From an uncultured Agathobaculum sp. (GTDB lineage Bacteria > Bacillota > Clostridia > Oscillospirales > Butyricicoccaceae): a stretch of 23,970 bases of DNA. The notes under the pieces are model-generated. The model had not been told where the DNA came from. It saw only the letters and a list, made by a program, of their open reading frames with translations, and made no database searches. Below, piece after piece: positions 8,301 to 14,608 of this stretch. The stretch covers positions 1 through 23,970 of the forward strand of contig CALWEB010000105.1 of assembly GCA_944376955.1 (NCBI GenBank). Direction: 5' to 3'. Position 1 is the stretch's first letter. Each line of letters starts with the position of its first letter. The position numbers and the translations under genes are program-made.

Positions 8301-9363
8301 GATGCTCCTCCAGCGCCAGCTCGATCAGCCGGTCGAGCAGTTCCGGATAGCGGATGCCCTCATAGTCAAACAGCTTGGGGTACATGCTGATCGAAGTAAA
8401 GCCCGGGATAGAGTTGAGTTCGTTGAACACAACCTCACCGTCCTTATGGGTCACAAAGAAGTCCACGCGGGACAGGCCGCGGCAACCCAGCGCCGTATAG
8501 ACGCGCAGCGCATTCTGCCGCACGGTTTCAATCTGACGTTCGGTGATGTGCGCCGGGATGTACAGTTTGGAGCTTTCATCCTTATATTTGGCGTCAAAGG
8601 TGTAAAACTCCTGCGTCGGCGCGATCTCGCCCACCGTGGACGCGATCGGACGCTGGTTGCCGAGCACCGCGCACTCGACCTCGTGCCCGTCGATGAATTC
8701 CTCTACCAGCACCTTGCTGTCCAGCTTGAACGCCTCGGTCAGCCCTGCGGCAAGCTCCAGCATATCGCCCGCCTTGGCAACGCCGACCGACGAGCCCTGC
8801 GAACAGGGCTTGACGAACACCGGGAACGAACCGAGCGCCTCCGCTGCCGCACGCACCACGCCTTCCGCGCCGCGCTCAAAATCGTGCCGCAGCGCAAGGT
8901 AATAGTTTGCCTGCCGCACGCCGGCCGTCTCCACGATCGCCTTGGTGATCGACTTATCCATCGAGTTGGCACTTGCCGCCACGCCGCAGCCCACATATGG
9001 GATGCCCGCCAGTTCCAGCAGTCCCTGCATCGTGCCGTCCTCGCCGCCGACGCCGTGCAGCACCGGGAACACACAATCCAGCTGCACGGTTTCGATTTTG
9101 CCTTCGTGCAGCAGAAGCAGCCCGTGTACCCCGCGGTCCGGGGAAAGCACGGCCGGGACCTTATCCGCCATGCGCTCCCAAGCGCCGTTTTCGATGCGGT
9201 CCGGGTCACAGGTCGGGCAATAGAACCATTTGCCCTCCTGCGTGATGCCGACCGCGTAAATCTCATACTTTTCTTTGTCCAAATTGCGCAGAATGGACGC
9301 AGCGGACAGGCACGAAATATCGTGCTCACTTGAAATGCCGCCGAATAATACCGCCAGTTTCAT
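8293..9363 (-). CDS. ddl: D-alanine--D-alanine ligase
   Basis: ATP-grasp enzyme joining two D-alanines for the peptidoglycan stem. Residues 1-20 carry the family start LFGGISSEHDISCLSAASIL. The ATP-grasp core includes VFVKPCSQGSSVGVAKA, VEEFIDGHEVECAVLG and the metal-binding end VVFNELNSIPGFTSISMYP. The omega-loop region reads FYTFDAKYKDESSKLYIP, with the DAKY tyrosine typical of D-Ala-D-Ala rather than D-Ala-D-Lac ligases. At 356 residues it is full length. It is the first gene of the minus-strand run and has a sigma-A-like promoter 50 bases upstream of the ATG. Confidence 0.97.
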   Translation of the reverse strand: MKLAVLFGGISSEHDISCLSAASILRNLDKEKYEIYAVGITQEGKWFYCPTCDPDRIENGAWERMADKVPAVLSPDRGVHGLLLLHEGKIETVQLDCVFPVLHGVGGEDGTMQGLLELAGIPYVGCGVAASANSMDKSITKAIVETAGVRQANYYLALRHDFERGAEGVVRAAAEALGSFPVFVKPCSQGSSVGVAKAGDMLELAAGLTEAFKLDSKVLVEEFIDGHEVECAVLGNQRPIASTVGEIAPTQEFYTFDAKYKDESSKLYIPAHITERQIETVRQNALRVYTALGCRGLSRVDFFVTHKDGEVVFNELNSIPGFTSISMYPKLFDYEGIRYPELLDRLIELALEEHHG

Positions 9364-9412
9364 TTTCCTGTTTCGCCCCTTCGCGTAATTGCCTTCTACT
9401 CATACAGATAGC

Positions 9413-9441
9413 ATTATACGCTATATGACGCGCAAATACAA
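9413..9441 (-). promoter_or_regulatory. Sigma-A-like promoter for the ddl run
   Basis: On the minus strand, TTGTAT (9441-9436) and a perfect TATAAT (9418-9413) are separated by 17 bases. A small inverted repeat, ATAGC/GCTAT (9408-9424), straddles the -10 box. The -35 box is weak, three of six matches. Confidence 0.6.
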
Positions 9442-9515
9442 TGCAGAACCGCGCTCTTTCGCGCACCGTTCCTACAAAATTTACAATTCCTTCACATTAT
9501 TTTTTGAGATACCCG

Positions 9516-9544
9516 TTGACGTCCTATATTATATATCATATAAT
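9516..9544 (+). promoter_or_regulatory. Strong sigma-A promoter for padR
   Basis: TTGACG at 9516-9521 and TATAAT at 9539-9544 with exactly 17 bases between. It sits 35 bases upstream of the padR start codon and diverges from the ddl promoter. Confidence 0.85.
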
Positions 9545-9546
9545 AT
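9526..9546. promoter_or_regulatory. Perfect palindrome over the padR -10 box, likely operator
   Basis: ATATTATAT and ATATAATAT form a perfect 9+9 inverted repeat with a three-base centre (ATC). It lies inside the spacer and covers the whole -10 element, the position expected for autorepression. PadR-family proteins are known to bind AT-rich dyads in their own promoters; binding here is inferred. Confidence 0.6.
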
Positions 9547-9578
9547 TATTGCAAACACAAAAAGAGAGGTGGTATCCT

Positions 9579-9896
9579 ATGTCATACCCCATCGCCTCCT
9601 CCCTGCTCGACGGGATCGTGCTTGCGGTGGTCGAGCGGGAGAGCACCTACGGCTACCGTATCACCCAAGACGTGCAGAAAGTGCTGGAAATTTCCGAATC
9701 GACGCTGTATCCCGTGCTGCGCCGCTTGCAAAAGGACGGCTGCCTGACGACCTACGACGAAGCCTATGCCGGACGCAACCGGCGTTATTACAAAATCACG
9801 GAACACGGCCGCGCCCAGCTCCGGCAGCACCGCATTGACTGGCAGAATTACCGGAACGGGATTGACGCGATCTTTTTTGGAGGGGAGAGCCAATGA
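9579..9896 (+). CDS. PadR family transcriptional regulator
   Basis: A 105-residue PadR repressor with only the winged helix and a short C-terminal helix (PadR subfamily 2). The signature runs from LLDGIVLAVVERESTYGYRITQDV through the recognition-helix region ESTLYPVLRRLQKDGCL to the wing GRNRRYYKITEHGRAQL. The start at 9579 has AGAGGTGG upstream; an in-frame ATG at 9441 lies upstream of the promoter and is excluded. Its stop overlaps the next ATG by four bases. Family members in this setting usually repress the linked membrane proteins until an envelope-active compound or other signal relieves them; the ligand here is unknown. Confidence 0.95.
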   Translation: MSYPIASSLLDGIVLAVVERESTYGYRITQDVQKVLEISESTLYPVLRRLQKDGCLTTYDEAYAGRNRRYYKITEHGRAQLRQHRIDWQNYRNGIDAIFFGGESQ

Positions 9897-10549
9897 ACAG
9901 AAGCGAATACATGGCGGCGCTGCGGCGTGCGCTTTCCGTCCTGCCGGAGGAGGAACGCGCGAATGCCCTGCGCTATTATGAAGAATATTTTGACGATGCC
10001 GGGCCGGAAAACGAGGAAAAGGTGATTTCCGACCTCGGCACACCGGAAAAAGTGGCAGCACAAATTCTGGCAGACTACCGGGAAGTAGCTGCCGTGCCGC
10101 AGCCGGACGGCACAGCGCCGCAGCCCAAAAAACGCCGCTGGCATGGGATCAATCCATGGCTGCTGCTCGTGCTGGTGCTGCTGGCCATCCCGGTTGGCCT
10201 CCCGCTCGTGGGTGTGCTGATCGGCTTGATCGCCACCTTGTTTGGCGTCCTCCTGTCCATTGTGCTGGTGGTGCTGGCATTTGTTGTGGTCGTGCCGCTC
10301 TGCCTGCTGGCGGCGGGCGTTGTCCTGTGCGGCATCTCCTTTGTCCTGTGGGGTATGCCGGCCAGCGCAGTGACCACACTTGGCTGCGGGCTTGCCCTGT
10401 TCGCACTGGGTATTCTGGTGTCGCTGCTCATGATCAAACTGTGTACGCTGTTTCTGCCGCCGCTGTTCCGCGGTCTGGTGGCACTCATCCGCTGGCCGTT
10501 TGACAAGATCCGCGGCCGCACCCGCAAAAACGGAGGTGAAGCGAAATGA
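9893..10549 (+). CDS. DUF1700 family membrane protein
   Basis: A 218-residue protein. The first 65 residues form the conserved HAAS/DUF1700 helical domain (MNRSEYMAALRRALSVLPEE, then NALRYYEEYFDDAG, then VISDLGTPEKVAAQILADYR). After a proline-rich basic linker there are about four hydrophobic segments between residues 85 and 190, then a basic C-terminus (GRTRKNGGEAK). This domain commonly sits next to PadR regulators. It overlaps padR by ATGA at one end and the DUF4097 gene by ATGA at the other, so the three are translationally coupled. The role is probably sensing or signalling at the membrane; no enzyme motif was seen. Confidence 0.92.
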   Translation: MNRSEYMAALRRALSVLPEEERANALRYYEEYFDDAGPENEEKVISDLGTPEKVAAQILADYREVAAVPQPDGTAPQPKKRRWHGINPWLLLVLVLLAIPVGLPLVGVLIGLIATLFGVLLSIVLVVLAFVVVVPLCLLAAGVVLCGISFVLWGMPASAVTTLGCGLALFALGILVSLLMIKLCTLFLPPLFRGLVALIRWPFDKIRGRTRKNGGEAK

Positions 10550-11469
10550 AAAAACTGGTTCTCGCCTGCTGCGCGATTCTGGGGCTCGGCGCCTGCATGG
10601 CGCTGGGTGGCTGGGCCGCAGGCGGGCAGCTGTACGGTTCGTACTACAACGGCACGCTGCACCCGGTCAGCGAAAGCATCCGCGATGCCTCAGATTTCCT
10701 CGGCAGCCGCCTGCGCTACCACGCGTGGTGGGCGGACGGTGCCTGGCACAGCGGCTGGTTTGACGACGGGCTGGATGATTGGATTGACCACACGGTCGAT
10801 CAAGCGGTCGATGACGCGCTAAACGACTTCGATACGGACTGGGTGGATGACTGGCTGGACACACGGCATCAGGCAATCAACTCGTTTGACCTGCCAAAAG
10901 CGTCCCTTGACACGATCCACGACCTTGAACTAACGCTTAAAAGCGGCAAGGGCCGCAATTTCGTGATTGACAACGGCACAGATTATGGGCTGGAAGGCAG
11001 CTTTTCCGTTATATCCAGCGAATATGGCAACGGCAAATGGGAACTGGAAGTCGTTGCAAACAGCGACGATGTCACACTCACCCTGCCGGACAGTATCTCC
11101 TCCTACGATGACATTGAAATCACCTCCCGACTGGATGCCTCGGTTGACATCGCGATCCCTCTGCACGCATCCAAAATCGATCTGTATGCAGAAAGCGGCT
11201 CGATAGATGCCGACCTCCTTTCTGCACCCGAGATGGAGCTGACGGTTTGCGACGGGCTGCTGTACGCCTATCTGAACGGCAAACCGGAAGACTATCACAT
11301 CGAAGGCAAGACCAACTACGGTCTTGCCACCCTGAACAACGAAGAACTGGTCGGCCCAAGCTCTGGTATTTCGCGTTATGACAACCGTAAATCCGTCCAT
11401 AATCCCGCAAACGAACTGGAAATCCATGTCACCGGCGGCGGAACTGCGGAACTGTATACCACAGAGTAA
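10546..11469 (+). CDS. DUF4097 family putative adhesin / beta-helix protein
   Basis: A 307-residue exported or membrane-anchored protein. The N-terminus (KKLVLACCAILGLGACMALGGWAAGG) is a signal peptide or anchor. Residues about 75-110 are strikingly rich in Asp and Trp (DDGLDDWIDHTVDQAVDDAL, then DTDWVDDWLDT). From about residue 120 on there are regular beta-strand repeats of the DUF4097 type (ELEVVANSDDVTLTLPDSIS, DASVDIAIPLHASKIDLYAE, SGSIDADLLSAPEMELTVCDG). It is third in the padR-DUF1700-DUF4097 cassette. The ATG overlaps the upstream stop and has GGAGGTG upstream. It probably works at the cell surface with DUF1700; the exact role is unknown. Confidence 0.88.
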   Translation: MKKLVLACCAILGLGACMALGGWAAGGQLYGSYYNGTLHPVSESIRDASDFLGSRLRYHAWWADGAWHSGWFDDGLDDWIDHTVDQAVDDALNDFDTDWVDDWLDTRHQAINSFDLPKASLDTIHDLELTLKSGKGRNFVIDNGTDYGLEGSFSVISSEYGNGKWELEVVANSDDVTLTLPDSISSYDDIEITSRLDASVDIAIPLHASKIDLYAESGSIDADLLSAPEMELTVCDGLLYAYLNGKPEDYHIEGKTNYGLATLNNEELVGPSSGISRYDNRKSVHNPANELEIHVTGGGTAELYTTE

Positions 11470-11490
11470 TGGCACCGCCAGCTTTCCCCC

Positions 11491-11519
11491 TTGACGAACC
11501 CCCCAAAACAACGTATGAT
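11491..11519 (+). promoter_or_regulatory. Sigma-A promoter for the PspC-domain gene
   Basis: TTGACG at 11491-11496 and TATGAT at 11514-11519, 17 bases apart, in the 71-base gap after the DUF4097 gene. It gives the last two genes of the cassette a route to separate expression. No terminator was seen between the genes. Confidence 0.75.
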
Positions 11520-11540
11520 AGAAGAAAAGGAGTTTTTACT

Positions 11541-11738
11541 ATGAATGGCAAGAAACTGTACCGCAGTGAATCCGACCGCATGTTATGCGGCGTATGCGCG
11601 GGTATTGCCGAGTATTTTGGCCTCGACCCGACGCTTATCCGCCTTGCCTGGGCCTTTCTCTGCTGCTTCGGCGGCACGGGCATTTTAGCCTATATCCTGG
11701 CCGCCATCATCATCCCGACGCAGAGTACCGTCCAGTAA
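11541..11738 (+). CDS. Small PspC-domain membrane protein
   Basis: A 65-residue protein consisting almost wholly of a PspC domain: KLYRSESDRMLCGVCAGIAE, YFGLDPTLIRLAWAF, then a hydrophobic hairpin ending AYILAAIIIPTQ. PspC proteins take part in phage-shock or envelope-stress responses in many bacteria. ATG at 11541 is chosen because AAAAGGAG lies eight bases upstream; the longer in-frame reading from 11469 would include the promoter. It follows the DUF4097 gene, supporting an envelope-stress role for the cassette. Confidence 0.93.
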   Translation: MNGKKLYRSESDRMLCGVCAGIAEYFGLDPTLIRLAWAFLCCFGGTGILAYILAAIIIPTQSTVQ

Positions 11739-11769
11739 AACCCCTCCCCAACGAGAGGATGTGCCCTTT

Positions 11770-12171
11770 ATGAGCGAAAACCAGCAGCCGCTGACCGATG
11801 AACAGACCAAACTGCAAGCCGAATCCACGCCAAACATTCCGGAGGCGGAAGATACGTCCCTGCCTGCCGAAACGGACGGCCAGATTTTAACCGATGCAGA
11901 GGAAGAAGTGCCGGAAGAGGACGAGGATATCGACCCCGCCGACGTCAGAATCTTTGGTTTGCGGCGCGTGTGCTTCCATTGTACTGCTTTCGGTGTAGCT
12001 GGTGGCTATATTTTAACCGGCCTGATCGGCCTTGCCGGCTTTACCGCGCCCAATGCTAACATCTGTGCCGTGATCTGTGGTGCCATCGGTTATTTCATTG
12101 GCAAACAGCTGGACAAAAAACGTCAGGCGGCACGCGAAGCCGCGGAAGAAACCCCGGACAACGCAGAATAA
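11770..12171 (+). CDS. Acidic-tailed two-TM protein of unknown function
   Basis: A 133-residue protein. About 55 N-terminal residues are hydrophilic and very acidic (for example AEEEVPEEDEDIDPADV). Two membrane segments follow at about residues 70-88 and 93-109 (GVAGGYILTGLIGLAGF; NICAVICGAIGYFIG), then a charged C-terminal tail. ATG at 11770 is preferred: GAGAGG is 11 bases upstream, whereas GTG at 11761 would leave a two-base spacer. It lies 31 bases after the PspC gene and is followed by a terminator, so it belongs to that transcript. I do not recognise the family. Confidence 0.75.
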   Translation: MSENQQPLTDEQTKLQAESTPNIPEAEDTSLPAETDGQILTDAEEEVPEEDEDIDPADVRIFGLRRVCFHCTAFGVAGGYILTGLIGLAGFTAPNANICAVICGAIGYFIGKQLDKKRQAAREAAEETPDNAE

Positions 12172-12178
12172 CCAACAA

Positions 12179-12215
12179 AAAAGCAGCGGATTGTTCGTCC
12201 GCTGCTTTTGTTTTG
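12179..12215 (+). terminator. Rho-independent terminator ending the padR-pspC region
   Basis: A perfect 12-bp stem (AAAAGCAGCGGA / TCCGCTGCTTTT) with loop TTGTTCG is followed by GTTTTG. It begins eight bases after the stop of the acidic membrane protein. Confidence 0.9.
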
Positions 12216-12233
12216 TGGTATACTGTAAACAGT
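12216..12233 (+). promoter_or_regulatory. Extended -10 promoter with small dyad before the flavodoxin gene
   Basis: TGGTATACT (12216-12224) is an extended -10 element; no convincing -35 is present. A dyad ACTGT-AA-ACAGT (12222-12233) overlaps its downstream edge and could be an operator. The start codon is about 40 bases further on. Confidence 0.45.
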
Positions 12234-12272
12234 GCGTGTGATCATTCAACGACAGTAAGGAGAGGGTATTCC

Positions 12273-12689
12273 ATGAAAACCGCCGTTGTTTATTTTTCAT
12301 TGGGCGGCGCGACGCGGTCGTTTGCCCGTGCGGAGGCCAATGCGCGTGACGCTAAGCTGATCGAAGCCGTCCCCGTCAAAAAGTACAACCCGCTGACCGC
12401 CTTTACCCGTGGCTGCCCCGCCGCCATCCGGCAGAAAAGCGTACCGCTGCAGCAGACACCCGACCTGTCCGGTTATGACCGTATCGTGCTGATGGCGCCG
12501 GTCTGGGCAGGATTCCCCGCCCCGCCGTTCAACACCTTGGTCAACCTGCTGCCCTCCGGCAAGGAGGTGGAGGTGCTGCTGGTCTCGGCCAGTGGCAGCA
12601 GTGACAAAAGCCACGACAAGGTGCGCGCCCTGATCCGCAGCAAGGGCTGCAAGGTCGTCACCCAGCGGGACATCCGCTCGCACCAATGA
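12273..12689 (+). CDS. Flavodoxin-like protein
   Basis: A 138-residue protein with a flavodoxin-type Rossmann pattern: KTAVVYFSLGGATRSFA as the phosphate-loop region, a middle strand LSGYDRIVLMAPVWAGFPAPPFNTLV typical of flavodoxin/NADPH-dependent reductase families, and a C-terminal VEVLLVSASGSSDK. The usual S/T-x-T-G-N-T loop is changed to SLGGATRS, so FMN binding may be modified. ATG at 12273 has AAGGAGAGG upstream. The stop overlaps the next gene by ATGA, so the flavoprotein and the GIY-YIG/Nudix fusion are translationally coupled. An electron-transfer or quinone/azo-type reductase role is possible; the substrate is unknown. Confidence 0.85.
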   Translation: MKTAVVYFSLGGATRSFARAEANARDAKLIEAVPVKKYNPLTAFTRGCPAAIRQKSVPLQQTPDLSGYDRIVLMAPVWAGFPAPPFNTLVNLLPSGKEVEVLLVSASGSSDKSHDKVRALIRSKGCKVVTQRDIRSHQ

Positions 12690-13531
12690 GCAACTACACC
12701 TATATCCTGCGCTGCGCGGATGATACGCTGTACTGCGGCTGGACCAACGACCTGACCGCGCGTCTGGCTGCCCACAACAGCGGAAAAGGGGCGAAATACA
12801 CCCGCGGGCGCGGCCCGGTCACGCTGGTATACAGCGAAATTTTCCCCACGCAGAGCGAGGCCATGCGGCGGGAAGCCGAGATTAAAAAGTTAAGCCGCGC
12901 CCAAAAGCAAGCCTTGATCGACGCGCAGGACAGCGGTGAACGGCTCACGGTTTACGACGCGGACGGACGGGCCTGCGGCGAACGGCCGCGCGCAGTTGTC
13001 CACGCGCAAGGGTTATACCACCATGTTTGCCATCTGTGGACGGCCGGCATCCGGGACGGCGTCCCCGGCCTGTGGCTGCAGCAACGCCAGTTTGACCGCC
13101 CGCTCTACCCCGGCGGCTTCGACCTGTCCGCCACCGGGCATATCGACCCGGGTGAAACGCCGGAAACCGCCATGCTGCGCGAAGCACGGGAGGAAAACGG
13201 GCTTTGCCTTGCACCGGACGCCCTCCTCCCGGCAGGCAGCTACCGCCAGCAGTATGCACGCGGCGAGGACGGCGGCTTTGACGATGAACTTGCCTTTGCC
13301 TTCCTCACCCGCATGGACGGTGTGCCGCCCTTTGCCCCCGGCAGCGAGGTTGCGGACATGGTATTCGTCACGCTGTCCGATTTTGCCGCCGCGCACGATA
13401 CACCGCGTGACCTGCCTGCCCAGCGCATGGACGGCAGCGAACGAATCGTCCCACACGCCAGCCTGTGCTGCCTGCATCCGAGCGAATGGGAGGGCGTGCA
13501 ACCATATCTTATACAGCAATTTCACGGATAA
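12686..13531 (+). CDS. GIY-YIG nuclease-domain / Nudix hydrolase fusion
   Basis: A 281-residue two-domain protein. Residues 1-80 are a complete YhbQ/UPF0213-type GIY-YIG domain: YTYILRC, LYCGWTNDLTARLAAHN, GKGAKYTRGRGPV, then EAMRREAEIKKLSRAQK. Residues 85-281 are a Nudix domain of the isopentenyl-diphosphate-isomerase-like kind, starting ERLTVYDADGRACGE. Its Nudix box at 151-173 matches GX5EX7REUXEEXGU fully (G151, E157, R165, E166, E169, E170, G172). Each domain is normally a separate protein. No stop or frameshift separates them; the linker is only about five residues. It overlaps the flavodoxin gene by four bases and ends at a strong terminator. A link to nucleotide or nucleic-acid damage is a guess. 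Confidence 0.9.
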   Translation: MSNYTYILRCADDTLYCGWTNDLTARLAAHNSGKGAKYTRGRGPVTLVYSEIFPTQSEAMRREAEIKKLSRAQKQALIDAQDSGERLTVYDADGRACGERPRAVVHAQGLYHHVCHLWTAGIRDGVPGLWLQQRQFDRPLYPGGFDLSATGHIDPGETPETAMLREAREENGLCLAPDALLPAGSYRQQYARGEDGGFDDELAFAFLTRMDGVPPFAPGSEVADMVFVTLSDFAAAHDTPRDLPAQRMDGSERIVPHASLCCLHPSEWEGVQPYLIQQFHG

Positions 13532-13547
13532 CCATCTTCCATATGCA

Positions 13548-13595
13548 AAAATGCCGCTGCGCGGTCCTTACTGACCGCGCAGCGGCTGTTTTTAT
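13548..13595. terminator. Bidirectional terminator between convergent genes
   Basis: A perfect 14-bp stem (GCCGCTGCGCGGTC at 13553-13566 with GACCGCGCAGCGGC at 13573-13586) and a six-base loop. The plus side has TGTTTTTAT and the minus side ATTTTTGC, so it can end both the GIY-YIG/Nudix gene and the gntR gene. Confidence 0.92.
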
Positions 13596-13625
13596 ATTGG
13601 TTTGTCCCGCGCCTGCCCGTCCGCA

Positions 13626-14342
13626 TCACGGCCGGGTGCGCATAATCGTGAAATGGAACAGGTCGCTGCGCAGATAATCCAGCGAATACAGCAGCGGATT
13701 GCCACGCGAATCGTAATGGTATTGCCGGAAACCAAACGCATCGCAGCCCTCCGGCAGCTGCAACAGCGCCCGCAACGGGTCGTCTTGTGGCGGGATGAAC
13801 AGTTCGGTTAGTGCGCGGCTGATCCGGATGCCATGCACTTTCTCCAAATACGCAAACAGCGACGGCGGGATATGTTCCATGAGCCCCTGTGCATATTTGA
13901 GCGGCAGATAGCTCAGGCTGGCCGAAATAATGCCGCAATCGGCATGGCGGATCCGTTGCAGGATAAAGAACGTCTCCTCGTGCGGCGCTTCAAAAAACCG
14001 CCTGACATCCGCCGGCACCTCCCCCACCGAACTGGTTACGTTCGAGTCCTTTTCCCGGATGCCCGCGGCCGCAATCATCTTGCTCATGCTTTGCAGCTGG
14101 GACAGGTCATTGGCAATACGGCGCGGCTGCTCCAACAAGTAGGTGCCCGAGCCATGCTTGGACATCAGCAAACCGTCGCTGCGCAGCAGGCTCAACGCCT
14201 TACGCCAGGTTTCTCGACTGACACCCAATCGCTCCGCCATATGCACTTCGGACGGCAGCTTGCTTCCCGGTTCGAACTCCCCCGCTTGATACAGGGCCAG
14301 AAAGGCCTCTTTTGCGCGTAAGGCAGAAGATTTCTCTTGCAT
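13626..14342 (-). CDS. GntR/HutC family regulator with UTRA domain
   Basis: A 238-residue transcription factor. Residues 1-70 are the GntR winged helix (YQAGEFEPGSKLPSEVHMAERLGVSRETWRKALSLLRSDGLLMSKHGSGTYL). Residues about 90-235 are a UTRA ligand-binding domain (FFILQRIRHADCGIISASLSYLPL; IRISRALTELFIPPQDDPLRALLQLPEG; LLYSLDYLRSDLFHFTIMRTRP). ATG at 14342 has GGGAGG eight bases upstream. It is divergent from the symporter gene, and a HutC-type GT-N-TA-N-AC site lies by the symporter promoter, so it most likely controls the symporter-hydrolase operon in response to a transported compound. Confidence 0.94.
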   Translation of the reverse strand: MQEKSSALRAKEAFLALYQAGEFEPGSKLPSEVHMAERLGVSRETWRKALSLLRSDGLLMSKHGSGTYLLEQPRRIANDLSQLQSMSKMIAAAGIREKDSNVTSSVGEVPADVRRFFEAPHEETFFILQRIRHADCGIISASLSYLPLKYAQGLMEHIPPSLFAYLEKVHGIRISRALTELFIPPQDDPLRALLQLPEGCDAFGFRQYHYDSRGNPLLYSLDYLRSDLFHFTIMRTRP

Positions 14343-14407
14343 ATGTGATTCCTCCCACTGTTGCGCGCACGGTCCGGATAAGGCTGTGCTGCTTTTTATT
14401 ATGTACT

Positions 14408-14435
14408 ATTATATCTATTTTTGCCAAAAGTGCAA
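14408..14435 (-). promoter_or_regulatory. Promoter for the gntR gene
   Basis: On the minus strand TTGCAC (14435-14430) and TATAAT (14413-14408) are 16 bases apart, about 65 bases upstream of the gntR start. Confidence 0.65.
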
Positions 14436-14527
14436 GTTTCCACTTGTCCAGATCCCATTTTTACTGTTCACATTCCCCAATTTTCTTTTCAAAAAAACGT
14501 CGTTTCACCAAAATTTTACAAGACGTC

Positions 14528-14556
14528 TTTACAACTTTCCGTGCATATGCTATAAA
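14528..14556 (+). promoter_or_regulatory. Promoter for the symporter operon
   Basis: TTTACA at 14528-14533 and TATAAA at 14551-14556, 17 bases apart. A GCATATGC palindrome (14543-14550) fills the end of the spacer. The start codon is about 50 bases downstream. Confidence 0.75.
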
Positions 14557-14569
14557 AGAACCGTAGGTT

Positions 14570-14577
14570 GTCTATAC
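14570..14577. promoter_or_regulatory. Candidate GntR/HutC operator
   Basis: GTCTATAC is an exact match to the GT-N-TA-N-AC core bound by HutC-subfamily GntR regulators. It lies 13 bases after the -10 box, around the expected early transcribed region, where binding would block the promoter. Dyad symmetry continues at two outer positions (GT/AC further out). Binding is inferred from family knowledge. Confidence 0.55.
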
Positions 14578-14608
14578 CACTTAAAGAGGGATGGAAAGAA
14601 GAAACTAT

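Noticed and set aside
8293..9363. Ddl as a vancomycin-resistance D-Ala-D-Lac ligase
   Set aside because: The omega-loop has the DAKY-type sequence of ordinary D-Ala-D-Ala ligases and there are no vanH or vanX neighbours.
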